Positions 20,286 through 29,155 of a stretch of 37,626 nucleotides of DNA are shown one piece after another. The DNA comes from an uncultured beta proteobacterium. GTDB lineage: Bacteria; Pseudomonadota; Gammaproteobacteria; Burkholderiales; Rhodocyclaceae. The stretch lies in the NCBI GenBank assembly GCA_903959855.1, contig CAJBYR010000055.1:1-37626 (forward strand), written 5' to 3'. The translations under genes were made by a program, and so were the position numbers. The notes beneath the pieces are model-generated. The model had not been told where the DNA came from and did no database searches. It saw nothing but the letters and a program-made list of their open reading frames with translations. Position 1 is the stretch's first letter, and each line of letters begins with the position of its first letter.

Positions 20286-20355
20286 TACGTGAACTTCTAG
20301 TATTCACGGAACGTCCCGCAAAGCGGACGCGCCGGAGATTACGGAGGAGCTGATC

Positions 20356-21393
20356 ATGTTCATCAAGAACTGCTGGTATGTGGCCGCCTGGGACACCGAG
20401 GTCCCGGCCGACGGATTCCTGACGCGGACCATCACCGGTGTGCCGGTCGTACTTTGGCGTGACTCCACCGGCAAAATAGTTGCTTTCGAGGACCGCTGCT
20501 GCCACCGTGGCGCGCCCTTGTCGAAAGGTCGCCGCGAAGGCGATTGCCTGCGCTGCATGTACCATGGCCTGAAGTTCGACCGCAGCGGCACCTGCGTTGA
20601 AATCCCCTCGCAAAAGACTATCCCGCCGCAAGCCAGGGTGCGCAGCTTCCCTGTCGTCGAAACCCATCGCTGGGTCTGGATCTGGATGGGCGACGCCGCA
20701 GCGGCCGACACGGCCCTGGTTCCGGATACCCACTGGCTCAACGATCCCGCCTGGCGCAGCAACGACGGCTACATTCACTACGATGTCGGCTACCTTCTGA
20801 TCGCCGACAACCTGCTCGATTTTTCGCACTTGCCTTACGTCCATCCGACGACGCTCGGCGGCAGCGAAGACTATGCCAAGGTGGTACCGAAGGTGGAACG
20901 CACAGCGCGCGGGGTCAAGGTCACCCGCTGGACAATCGATACCGAAGCGCCGGGTTTCATCCAGAAAGTGCGCCCGTTCGCCGGCCGCGTCGACCGCTGG
21001 AACATCTACGACTTCGTCATGCCTGGGGTACTGCTGATGGATTCCGGGATGGCGCTCACCGGTACCGGCGCACCGGACGGAAATCGCATCGACGCCGCCG
21101 AATTCCGCGGCTGCCAGGCGCTGACACCGGAAACCGAAAACTCCACCCACTACTTCTTCGCCCATCCACACAACTTCCTGATCGACCGCCCGGATGTCAC
21201 GACATCAATCCATCAGAGCGTAGTCACCGCGTTCGCCGAAGATCGCGAAATGATCATGGCCCAGCAAACATCGCTGTCGCAGGACGGCGGATTCAAGATG
21301 GTCAATCTCGGCATCGATTCGGCGCTCACGCAGTTCCGCTGGATGGTAAGCCGCCAGATCGAGGAAGAAAGCAAGCATGCCGCAGCCGCCTGA
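20356..21393 (+). CDS. Rieske non-heme iron oxygenase, vanillate O-demethylase oxygenase (VanA)-like
   Basis: CCHRGAPLSKGRREGDCLRCMYHG Rieske motif; NCWYVAAWDTEV start; D..HLPYVHPTTLG. Confidence 0.9.
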   Translation: MFIKNCWYVAAWDTEVPADGFLTRTITGVPVVLWRDSTGKIVAFEDRCCHRGAPLSKGRREGDCLRCMYHGLKFDRSGTCVEIPSQKTIPPQARVRSFPVVETHRWVWIWMGDAAAADTALVPDTHWLNDPAWRSNDGYIHYDVGYLLIADNLLDFSHLPYVHPTTLGGSEDYAKVVPKVERTARGVKVTRWTIDTEAPGFIQKVRPFAGRVDRWNIYDFVMPGVLLMDSGMALTGTGAPDGNRIDAAEFRGCQALTPETENSTHYFFAHPHNFLIDRPDVTTSIHQSVVTAFAEDREMIMAQQTSLSQDGGFKMVNLGIDSALTQFRWMVSRQIEEESKHAAAA

Positions 21394-22339
21394 CACCCTC
21401 AACCTGAGGGTTGCCGCGCGCCGGGCCATTGCCGATGAGGTCGTCGAGTTGGAGTTGCGGTCGATCGACAACGCGCAACTGCCTGGCTTTGAACCCGGCG
21501 CGCACATCGACGTCCATCTCGCGAACGGCATGGTGCGCCAGTATTCACTCGCCAACTATCAGCCTGCCCCCGACAGCTACACTATCGCCGTCGGCCTCGC
21601 AGTCGCCTCGCGCGGCGGATCGAAACACATCCACGAGTCAATTGCGGTTGGCGACCTTCTGCCGGTCAGCTTGCCGCGCAACAGTTTCCCACTCGATCCG
21701 GCTGCGGCAGGCTATGTCTTCATCGCTGGCGGCATCGGCATCACGCCCATCATGAGCATGGTCCGCTGGTGCGAAATGTCGCGCACGCCCTGGCGCCTGC
21801 TTTACAGTGCCAGAAGCCGGCAACGCGCTGCCTACGCCGAGCAACTGGCCGCGCTCGGCGGCGAGCGCGTCCATCTGCATTTCGATGACATTACCGGCAG
21901 CTTTGCCGACCTCGACAACTACCTCGCCAAATTGCGCGCCGAAGACCAGGTCTATTGCTGCGGTCCCGAACCATTGATGCAGGCCGTCGGCCGGGCTGCG
22001 GCACACCATCCGGCCAGTCATGTTCGCTTCGAGCACTTCAGCGTTGTACCCACCGATGCGCCGTCACTGAATCACGCCTTCACGGTGCGTTTGACGCAGA
22101 GCGCACGCGACCTTCCGGTTCCAGCCGACATCAGCATCCTTGATGCCCTAGATCTGGCCGGCATCGCACATCCCTTCGGCTGCCGGGAGGGGCTATGCCG
22201 AAGCTGCGAAGCCGAGGTCTGCGGTGGCATTCCCGACCATCGCGATTTCGTGCTATCGGACGAAGAACGCGCAGCCAACCGCAGCATCATGGTTTGCGTA
22301 TCACGGTCGAAGTCCGACTGCCTGGAACTGAAACTCTAG
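21377..22339 (+). CDS. PDR/VanB-type ferredoxin-flavin oxidoreductase
   Basis: RQYSLANYQPAPDSYTIAVGL, AGGIGITPIMSM, C-terminal 2Fe-2S CREGLCRSCEAEV; 17-nt overlap with oxygenase gene. Confidence 0.9.
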   Translation: MPQPPDTLNLRVAARRAIADEVVELELRSIDNAQLPGFEPGAHIDVHLANGMVRQYSLANYQPAPDSYTIAVGLAVASRGGSKHIHESIAVGDLLPVSLPRNSFPLDPAAAGYVFIAGGIGITPIMSMVRWCEMSRTPWRLLYSARSRQRAAYAEQLAALGGERVHLHFDDITGSFADLDNYLAKLRAEDQVYCCGPEPLMQAVGRAAAHHPASHVRFEHFSVVPTDAPSLNHAFTVRLTQSARDLPVPADISILDALDLAGIAHPFGCREGLCRSCEAEVCGGIPDHRDFVLSDEERAANRSIMVCVSRSKSDCLELKL

Positions 22340-22348
22340 GGTCTAGCC

Positions 22349-23764
22349 GTGTTGGCCCTCCGCTACTGGTCGGTGCGCCACGCCCGGGGACTGGCCCGCG
22401 CTTACGACTTTCTGGCATCACTTGCACCGTGGCTTGCCCCACTGGCCAGAATCATCGGAATAGCCAGGGTGGAAGCCGCGTTGCGCCCCGTCGAGCGCCT
22501 CGCAAAAACGACCTTGTTCGATTGCCGCATGTGCGGCCAGTGCGTGCTTTCAGCGACCGGAATGGCCTGCCCGATGAATTGCGCCAAGGAAATGCGCAAT
22601 GGCCCCTGTGGCGGCGTAAGGCCGGACGGCAGTTGCGAAGTCCACCCCTCTCTGCGCTGTACCTGGACTGAAGCCGTCGCCGGCGCCAACAGGATCGCCG
22701 CCGATCGCGGAGCCCGCCCGACACCATTGCTGCCGGCGATCGACCAGCGCCGACATGGCGCCTCGACTTGGATTCAGGTACTTCAGGGCCGCCCCGACCC
22801 GGCGTTCCAGCCAGCCGTCGGCGAGCGAGTGACGCGCGCAACCGGGCAAGGAGGGCTTGAGCAAGCCTGCAACTCCGGTCGTCTGGTCGTCACTGTTGAA
22901 GTTGCACCACCGGATTCGGCGCGTCCCGAACCCCTGCTGCGGCGAGCCCGGCTGTTTGAAGGCCTGGTCGACGCCATCAATATTACCGACGGCGCCGGCG
23001 GCAACTGCCACATGTCCAGCGTCGCCGCCTCGGCCATTCTGGCCGAACATGGCCACACGCCGGTCTATCAGATCGCCTGCCGTGATCGCAATCGGATTGC
23101 CATCCAGGGGGACATCCTTGGTGCCGCTGCGCTCGGCGTCAGGAACATACTGTGCCTGACCGGTGACGATGTCAGCCAGGGTGACCATCCCGAGGCCAAG
23201 CCCGTGTTCGACCTGGATGCGGTTTCGCTGCTCCACATCACCCGTGGCATGTGTGATCGAGGGGAGTTTGCCTCCGGTCGCAAGTTGCAGGAGGCCCCCG
23301 ACCTGTTCATCGGCGCAACGACGAATCCCTTTGTGCCGCCGTTTTCCGATCGCATCGCGAATCTGGAAAACAAGGTGCTGGCCGGAGCGCGCTTCATCCA
23401 GACGCAGTTCTGCTTCGACCTCAAGCGCTTTGAAGCCTTCATGCACCAAGTGCGACAGCGCGGACTCGACCGCCGCGCCCATATCATCGTCGGTGTCGGA
23501 ACCCTGAATTCGGCAAGGGCCTTGCGCTGGATGGCCGAGAACGTTCCTGGCGTATATATCCCGCCGGAGGTGCTGGCCAGAGTCGAATCCGCATCCGACC
23601 AGGCGCGCGAGGCACGCCTGGTATGCGGCGAAATAATGCGAGCCGTCACCAGGATCCCCGGGGTCGCCGGCATTCACCTCATGGGCCACCGCAACGAGGA
23701 GGTACTCGCCGAAATCATTGACGAGCACGACTTGCGTCGGCAGCCGCGTTTGTATACCGTCTGA
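22349..23764 (+). CDS. methylenetetrahydrofolate reductase with MetV-type cysteine-rich N-terminal domain (MetV-MetF fusion)
   Basis: CRMCGQCVLSATGMACPMNCAKEMRNGPCGGVRPDGSCEV followed by MTHFR-like barrel (DAINITDGAGG, ARFIQTQFCFDLKRFEAFM); GTG start. Confidence 0.85.
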   Translation: MLALRYWSVRHARGLARAYDFLASLAPWLAPLARIIGIARVEAALRPVERLAKTTLFDCRMCGQCVLSATGMACPMNCAKEMRNGPCGGVRPDGSCEVHPSLRCTWTEAVAGANRIAADRGARPTPLLPAIDQRRHGASTWIQVLQGRPDPAFQPAVGERVTRATGQGGLEQACNSGRLVVTVEVAPPDSARPEPLLRRARLFEGLVDAINITDGAGGNCHMSSVAASAILAEHGHTPVYQIACRDRNRIAIQGDILGAAALGVRNILCLTGDDVSQGDHPEAKPVFDLDAVSLLHITRGMCDRGEFASGRKLQEAPDLFIGATTNPFVPPFSDRIANLENKVLAGARFIQTQFCFDLKRFEAFMHQVRQRGLDRRAHIIVGVGTLNSARALRWMAENVPGVYIPPEVLARVESASDQAREARLVCGEIMRAVTRIPGVAGIHLMGHRNEEVLAEIIDEHDLRRQPRLYTV

Positions 23765-23785
23765 CTATCACAACAAGGGAGGAAC

Positions 23786-24451
23786 ATGATGAGCGACATG
23801 ACCGACAAAGAGCGGCAGTTGGTGGAGTGGCTGTCCGACATGAACGAGGACGATGCCCTGGACCTGGCCAAGAAGATGCTGCTGGAAGAAGGCGTCTCGC
23901 CGCTGCGCGTTCTGGAACTCTGCCGCAACGCCATGGACATCGTCGGCAAGCGCTTCGAGGAAGGCGAGTATTTCCTCCCTGAACTGGTGCTGGCCGGTGA
24001 GATGCTGGAAACCATCGGCGCCATCGCCAAGCCCCTGATCACGCATGCGCCCGGCGAGGAGCCAAAGAAGCTCGGCAAGGTGCTGATCGGCACGGTCCAT
24101 GGCGACCTGCACGACATCGGCAAGAACATCGTCAGCTTCATGCTCGACATCAACGGCTTCGACGTCAAGGATATCGGGATCGATGTGCCGGTGAAGACCT
24201 TCATCGAGGAGATCCGCGCCTACGAACCCGATGTGGTCGGGCTGTCGGGCTTCCTGACCCTGGCCTTCGACTCGATGAAGGAAACCATCGCGGCCTTCGA
24301 GAAGGAAGGGATGCGCCAGCAGTTCAAGGTGATGATCGGTGGCGGGCAGATCGACGAGACGGTGCGCGCCTATACCGGCGCCGATGCCTTCGGCATCAAC
24401 GCGGTGGAGGCGGTGAACCTGTGCCGCAGCTGGACGGAGAAGGCCGCATGA
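23786..24451 (+). CDS. methyltransferase cognate corrinoid protein (B12-binding)
   Basis: GTVHGDLHDIGKNIVSFMLDINGFDV (DxHxxG), VVGLSGFLTLAF, IGGGQI; GGGAGGAAC RBS. Confidence 0.93.
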   Translation: MMSDMTDKERQLVEWLSDMNEDDALDLAKKMLLEEGVSPLRVLELCRNAMDIVGKRFEEGEYFLPELVLAGEMLETIGAIAKPLITHAPGEEPKKLGKVLIGTVHGDLHDIGKNIVSFMLDINGFDVKDIGIDVPVKTFIEEIRAYEPDVVGLSGFLTLAFDSMKETIAAFEKEGMRQQFKVMIGGGQIDETVRAYTGADAFGINAVEAVNLCRSWTEKAA

Positions 24452-25713
24452 ATACCGCCACCCAACCCGCCACCGACGCCAAGGCCGCCTACGACGCACG
24501 CTGGAAGCGCATCCTCGATTGCGTCGCCCTGAAACAGGCGGATCGCATGCCGGTGATCATGTATGCCACGTACTGGCTGGCGCGCTACGGCGGCATCAGC
24601 AACAAGGAGCTGATGTACAACTATGAGAAGACGGCCGAGATATCCGAACGCGCCGTGCTTGAATTCGAACCCGATGCCTGTATTTCGCTGGTCGGCGCCA
24701 ATGCCCTGGGGCGGGTGTTCGAGGCCACCGATTACAAGCAACTGAAGTGGCCGGGACACGGTGTCGGTGACGACCAGCCCTACCAGTATCTCGACCGTGA
24801 GTACATGAAGGCCGACGAGCTCGGCGAACTGGTACGCGACCCCACCGCCTTCTACCTCAACAAGTATCTGCCGCGGATCTTCGGCGCCTTTGAAGGCTTC
24901 GAGCACTTTCCGGCACTTCCGGGCATGTTCTATTTCCGTGCCATCACCGGCCTGCGCCCCTTCGCCAATCCCGACTTGCGCAAGGCACTGCGACGCGTGC
25001 TCGATGCCGCTGACGAAGTCGAGATCTACATGAACCACGCCGGACAGTGGAACCGCCGCATTGCCTCGCTCGGCTTTCCACTGATCAATGGCAGTGCATC
25101 CGGTGCACCCTATGACGTGCTTGCAGACTATTTCCGCGGTGCGACAGGAATGATGAAGGACCTGTTCCGCCACAAAGAGCAGTTGCTCGAAGCCATCGAC
25201 ATGATGCGGCGCAATCTGGTGCGCATGACCATTGCCAATGCCAAGGCATCGGGCAACCCCATCGTCTTCATCCCCATCCACTGGGCGCCGGACGCCTTCA
25301 TGTCGCCCAAGCAGTTCGAGACCTTCTGGTGGCCGAGCTTCCGCCAGATGATGGTCGAACTGATCGAGGCCGATTTGATCCCCATGCCGCTATGGGAATC
25401 TGACTGCACCAAGCGCCTGGAGATCATCAAGGACGTGCCTGCCGGAAAATGCATTTACTGGTTCGAACGTACCGACATTGTCAAAGCCTACGAGGTTCTT
25501 GGCGACCGGGTGGCATTGCGCGGCAACCTCTCGCCCTCGATGATGACCACCGGCACACCGGCTGACGTCGATGCCGCGGTCAAGCGGCTGGTCGACGAAA
25601 TCTGGAACAAGGGTGGCAGCCTGATGCTGGATACAGCCTTTGGCATTCCCGACGAAACCCCGGTTGAAAACGTTCGCGCAATGTTCGATTCGGCGCGCAA
25701 GTACGCCGGCTGA
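24448..25713 (+). CDS. uroporphyrinogen decarboxylase-family (MtaA/CmuA-like) methyltransferase
   Basis: UroD-like fold motifs (RGNLSPSMMTTGTPADVDAAVKRLVDEIWNKGGSLMLDTAFGIPDETPVENVRAMFDSARKY); ATGA overlap with corrinoid protein gene. Confidence 0.85.
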   Translation: MNTATQPATDAKAAYDARWKRILDCVALKQADRMPVIMYATYWLARYGGISNKELMYNYEKTAEISERAVLEFEPDACISLVGANALGRVFEATDYKQLKWPGHGVGDDQPYQYLDREYMKADELGELVRDPTAFYLNKYLPRIFGAFEGFEHFPALPGMFYFRAITGLRPFANPDLRKALRRVLDAADEVEIYMNHAGQWNRRIASLGFPLINGSASGAPYDVLADYFRGATGMMKDLFRHKEQLLEAIDMMRRNLVRMTIANAKASGNPIVFIPIHWAPDAFMSPKQFETFWWPSFRQMMVELIEADLIPMPLWESDCTKRLEIIKDVPAGKCIYWFERTDIVKAYEVLGDRVALRGNLSPSMMTTGTPADVDAAVKRLVDEIWNKGGSLMLDTAFGIPDETPVENVRAMFDSARKYAG

Positions 25714-25718
25714 GCACC

Positions 25719-26399
25719 ATGCGCGCTTCTCGCGGCTTCGATGTCCTGCGCGAGGTGGCGGATGCACCGCCGCGCGTGCGCCGTTCGCCGGTCGGCGAGC
25801 GACAGCGACTGAAGGCGCTGGACCTGCTGCGTCGCGAACGGCTTGTCGAAACCGCTTACTGCTATTGCATTGTTCCGCTCGATGCCCCGCCTGCAGCGGT
25901 GCTTCATGCTGCTGGAGAAAGCCTCGAAGCCCCCTGGCTGCTTCCGGAATCGGGCGAACTGACCGCCATTGCCTGTGCCGTTTGCACCATCGGCACGGCC
26001 TACGAACACCGCGTAAGCCAACTCTTCGCGGAACGTCAGGCCTCGCTGGCAATGGCCCTCAACGACCTGGGTAACGAACTGCTGTTTGCGGTATCGCGCC
26101 GCGCGCAGGATCGAATTCAGGCAGACGTGAATCGACGCGGACTGTCGATGGCCGGCGAACTGCGTCCGGGCGACCCCGGGCTGGCAATCGAGGCGCAGGG
26201 CCCCGTATTGCGATTGGCCTGCGCTGACACCATCGGCATCACGCTGGGGCCGGGCGGGCTGATGAATCCCGTCAAGTCGTGCTCCATGGTGCTCGGCGTC
26301 GGCATCGGCCTGCCCGCCGTCAAATGGTCGCGCTGCGACCATTGCCCGACACGACACAAATGCCGGGTTGTCGAGCCAGCGGCAGGGGCTGCCGCGTAG
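25719..26399 (+). CDS. protein resembling the vitamin B12-dependent methionine synthase activation domain
   Basis: TAIACAVCTIGTAYEHRVSQLFAERQASLAMALNDLGNELLFAVSRRAQDRI...GPGGLMNPVKSCSMVLGVGIG; C-terminal CDHCPTRHKC. Confidence 0.65.
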   Translation: MRASRGFDVLREVADAPPRVRRSPVGERQRLKALDLLRRERLVETAYCYCIVPLDAPPAAVLHAAGESLEAPWLLPESGELTAIACAVCTIGTAYEHRVSQLFAERQASLAMALNDLGNELLFAVSRRAQDRIQADVNRRGLSMAGELRPGDPGLAIEAQGPVLRLACADTIGITLGPGGLMNPVKSCSMVLGVGIGLPAVKWSRCDHCPTRHKCRVVEPAAGAAA

Positions 26400-26405
26400 C
26401 CGCCC

Positions 26406-28268
26406 ATGAATGCGCCCACCACACGCACTCACCGCCTGCGCTTTCCCGAACTGGGTCGGGAGATCGACGCCAACAGCGACGAGACCATTTTTCATGCCGC
26501 ACGTCGCAACGGCCTGCGCATTGTCGGCGCCTGTGGCGGTCGGGGTACCTGCGGCACCTGTGTCGTACGCGTCACCGAAGGGCGTATCGACCATGTGCAT
26601 TCCGCACCGCCGGAACGGCTCGAAACCAACGTACCAACATCTGATACGGGCGCGCCGCATGGCCGGCGCAAGTGGCTGCGCGCCTGCCAGCTGCGTGTCC
26701 GCAGTGATTGTGTCGTCGAGGTCGCCCCTCGCTCGCTCGCCCCAGTTGTCCGCGCCGATATTGATATGGCCGATTCCGGCATCGATGATGCCCTCGATCC
26801 GGCCGTCAGCGTCTGCGATCTCAGCCTGCCAGCCGCCACGCTCGCCGACCCGCTGAGCGACGCGGATCGAGTTGCGCGGGCCTTGCGCCTGCCCGCGGTG
26901 GCGATCGATCTTGGCGCCGCCCGGGCCCTTCCCGGCGCCTTGCGCGACAGCGAGGAAAACGACACCTGGACGGTGCGCGTACATCTGCGCGGCAACGAGG
27001 TGATTCGCTTCTCCGCGCCGGGTAGCCGGACCCTTGGCCTGGCTGTCGATCTCGGTACCACCAATGTCGCCGCCTTCCTGCTTGATCTCGAAACCGGCCA
27101 GCGCATCGCCGGCCTCGGCATAGAGAACCCCCAGACCGCCTGGGGTGCCGACCTGATCAGCCGGATCAACCATGCCATTCGCAGCCCGCAGGCGCTGGGC
27201 GAGTTACGCACGGCAGCCGTCGCCGCGATCAATGGCCTGGCCCATGACCTTTGCCGCGACCTCGGCGCCGGCACACAGGACATTGTCGATGCCGCGATTT
27301 GCGGCAACACCGCAATGCATCATCTGCTGCTTGGCCTGCCTGTGCGCCAGCTTGGCCGCGCGCCCTTCGTTGCTGCAAGCCTAAAGGCCATGGACCTGAA
27401 GGCGCGTGATCTCGGCTTGGCTTTCTGTCCGGGCGCCGGAGTTCACCTGGCGCCGAGCGTCGGCGGCTTTGTTGGCGGCGACCACGTCACCGCCCTGCTC
27501 GCCACCGAGGAACGCTGGCGCACGGGTGGTACCAGCCTGGTGATGGATATCGGCACCAATACCGAAATCTCGCTGATACATCAGGGGCGCATCGTGTCGG
27601 CCTCCTGCCCCTCCGGCCCGGCCCTGGAAGGGGGCCACATTTCCTGCGGCATGCGCGCCGCCGACGGGGCCATCGAGCGGGTTGGCGTGAATGGCAGGCG
27701 CCTGTCGATACGCACCATCGGTGGTGAAGACGCCGTCGGCCTTTGCGGGTCCGGCGTGCTTGACACCCTTTCCGCCATGCGTCGCCTCGACATCCTCAGC
27801 GCACGCGGCCGTATCGCCGAAGGGTATGAGGATGTCGTCGACCACGAAGGTGTCAGAGCCGTCCGACTGGCCCCGGGAGTGCACTTTTCTCAGCACGATG
27901 TGCGCGCCGTACAACTGGCCAAAGCGGCGATCCGTGCCGGCACCGAAATGTTGCTGCGCGAGCAAGGCATCACCGAGCAACAAATCCAGCGCTTCATCGT
28001 CGCCGGGGCCTTTGGCGCCTATATCGATATTGCCAGCGGCATCGACATCGGGCTTTTTCCCGACCTGCCCGTTACACGTTTCGAACAGGTAGGTAATGCC
28101 GCCGGTCTTGGAGTACGGCGCCTGCTGACAAGTCTCGCGGCCCGCCGCCGCGCCACCGAAATCGCGGCTGCCTGCAAATACATCGAGCTATCGACGCGCA
28201 GCGACTTCCAGCAATGCTTCCTCCACCACATCGCCTTTCCAGACCCTATTCCGAGGAGACCCGCGTGA
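26406..28268 (+). CDS. RACE protein (reductive activator of corrinoid enzymes): 2Fe-2S ferredoxin domain plus DUF4445/ASKHA domain
   Basis: CGGRGTCGTCVVRV, LGLAVDLGTTNVAAFLLDLETG, VMDIGTNTEISLI, RFIVAGAFGAYIDI. Confidence 0.9.
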   Translation: MNAPTTRTHRLRFPELGREIDANSDETIFHAARRNGLRIVGACGGRGTCGTCVVRVTEGRIDHVHSAPPERLETNVPTSDTGAPHGRRKWLRACQLRVRSDCVVEVAPRSLAPVVRADIDMADSGIDDALDPAVSVCDLSLPAATLADPLSDADRVARALRLPAVAIDLGAARALPGALRDSEENDTWTVRVHLRGNEVIRFSAPGSRTLGLAVDLGTTNVAAFLLDLETGQRIAGLGIENPQTAWGADLISRINHAIRSPQALGELRTAAVAAINGLAHDLCRDLGAGTQDIVDAAICGNTAMHHLLLGLPVRQLGRAPFVAASLKAMDLKARDLGLAFCPGAGVHLAPSVGGFVGGDHVTALLATEERWRTGGTSLVMDIGTNTEISLIHQGRIVSASCPSGPALEGGHISCGMRAADGAIERVGVNGRRLSIRTIGGEDAVGLCGSGVLDTLSAMRRLDILSARGRIAEGYEDVVDHEGVRAVRLAPGVHFSQHDVRAVQLAKAAIRAGTEMLLREQGITEQQIQRFIVAGAFGAYIDIASGIDIGLFPDLPVTRFEQVGNAAGLGVRRLLTSLAARRRATEIAAACKYIELSTRSDFQQCFLHHIAFPDPIPRRPA

Positions 28269-29152
28269 CCGCATCCCCCGACTTCGCCATCCGCATCATC
28301 GGCGAACGTATCAATCCCGGCTTCAAGAGCACCCGCGGCCTGTTCGACAATGAAGACATACCAGGCATTCAGGCACTGGCGGTGAAACAGGCAGAGGCTG
28401 GCGCGAGCTTCCAGAACGTCAACATCGGCGCCCGCGCCATGACCGATCCCGAGTTCATGACGAAAATCATCACGGCGATTCAGGATGTCGTGAGTACGCC
28501 GCTTTCCTTCGACTTTCCGAGCAAGAAGGTGCAGGAGATCTGCCTCTCCGCCTACCGGCCGGAGCGGGCCGATGGTGCCCTGCCGATCGTCAATTCGATC
28601 ACCGAGCATCGCTGGGACCTCATGGAACTCTACGGCCGCTTCCGCTTCAAGGTCATCCTCATGGCATCGGAACGCATGGAAGACGGTATCGCCAGGGGCA
28701 ACAAAACGGCCGACCAGATCTACGGCACGGCACGCCGGGCCACGTTGCGCCTGCAGAACGACTACGGGATGCCGCTCGACGACATATTCATCGACATGTC
28801 GGTATCGGCCATCATCGCCGACACGGTGGGCCTCAATCGGGCGACCATCGATGCCATCAAACTGATCGGCGCCGACCCGGAGCTCAAGGGCGTGCACATG
28901 ATGGGCGGCCTCTCCAACATCGGCCAGCAATTGCCACCCAAGGCCGCCGACGGCTCCGACCTCAAGCACTGCCTGGAAAATGCCTTCCTCACCCTCAGCG
29001 TGCCACATGGCTTCGACACCGTGCTCGGTACGCCGTGGCGCGGCTACGCCCCGTTGCCCGAAGACCACTATGTGCTGAAGACGTATCGCAATTTCCTAGA
29101 GCAATCGGGCACAAATGCCCTGCGCGCCGTGCGCAAGTTCTACAAAGCCTGA
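28265..29152 (+). CDS. methyltetrahydrofolate:corrinoid methyltransferase-like (pterin-binding/DHPS fold, MeTr)
   Basis: IIGERINPGFKSTRGLF, FQNVNIGAR, LPIVNSITEHRWD, VHMMGGLSNIGQQLP; GTG start overlapping preceding stop. Confidence 0.85.
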   Translation: MTASPDFAIRIIGERINPGFKSTRGLFDNEDIPGIQALAVKQAEAGASFQNVNIGARAMTDPEFMTKIITAIQDVVSTPLSFDFPSKKVQEICLSAYRPERADGALPIVNSITEHRWDLMELYGRFRFKVILMASERMEDGIARGNKTADQIYGTARRATLRLQNDYGMPLDDIFIDMSVSAIIADTVGLNRATIDAIKLIGADPELKGVHMMGGLSNIGQQLPPKAADGSDLKHCLENAFLTLSVPHGFDTVLGTPWRGYAPLPEDHYVLKTYRNFLEQSGTNALRAVRKFYKA

Positions 29153-29155
29153 ACC

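Noticed and set aside
25488-27173. 561-aa minus-strand ORF
   Set aside because: Antisense to UroD, B12-activation-like and RACE genes, all with strong motifs.
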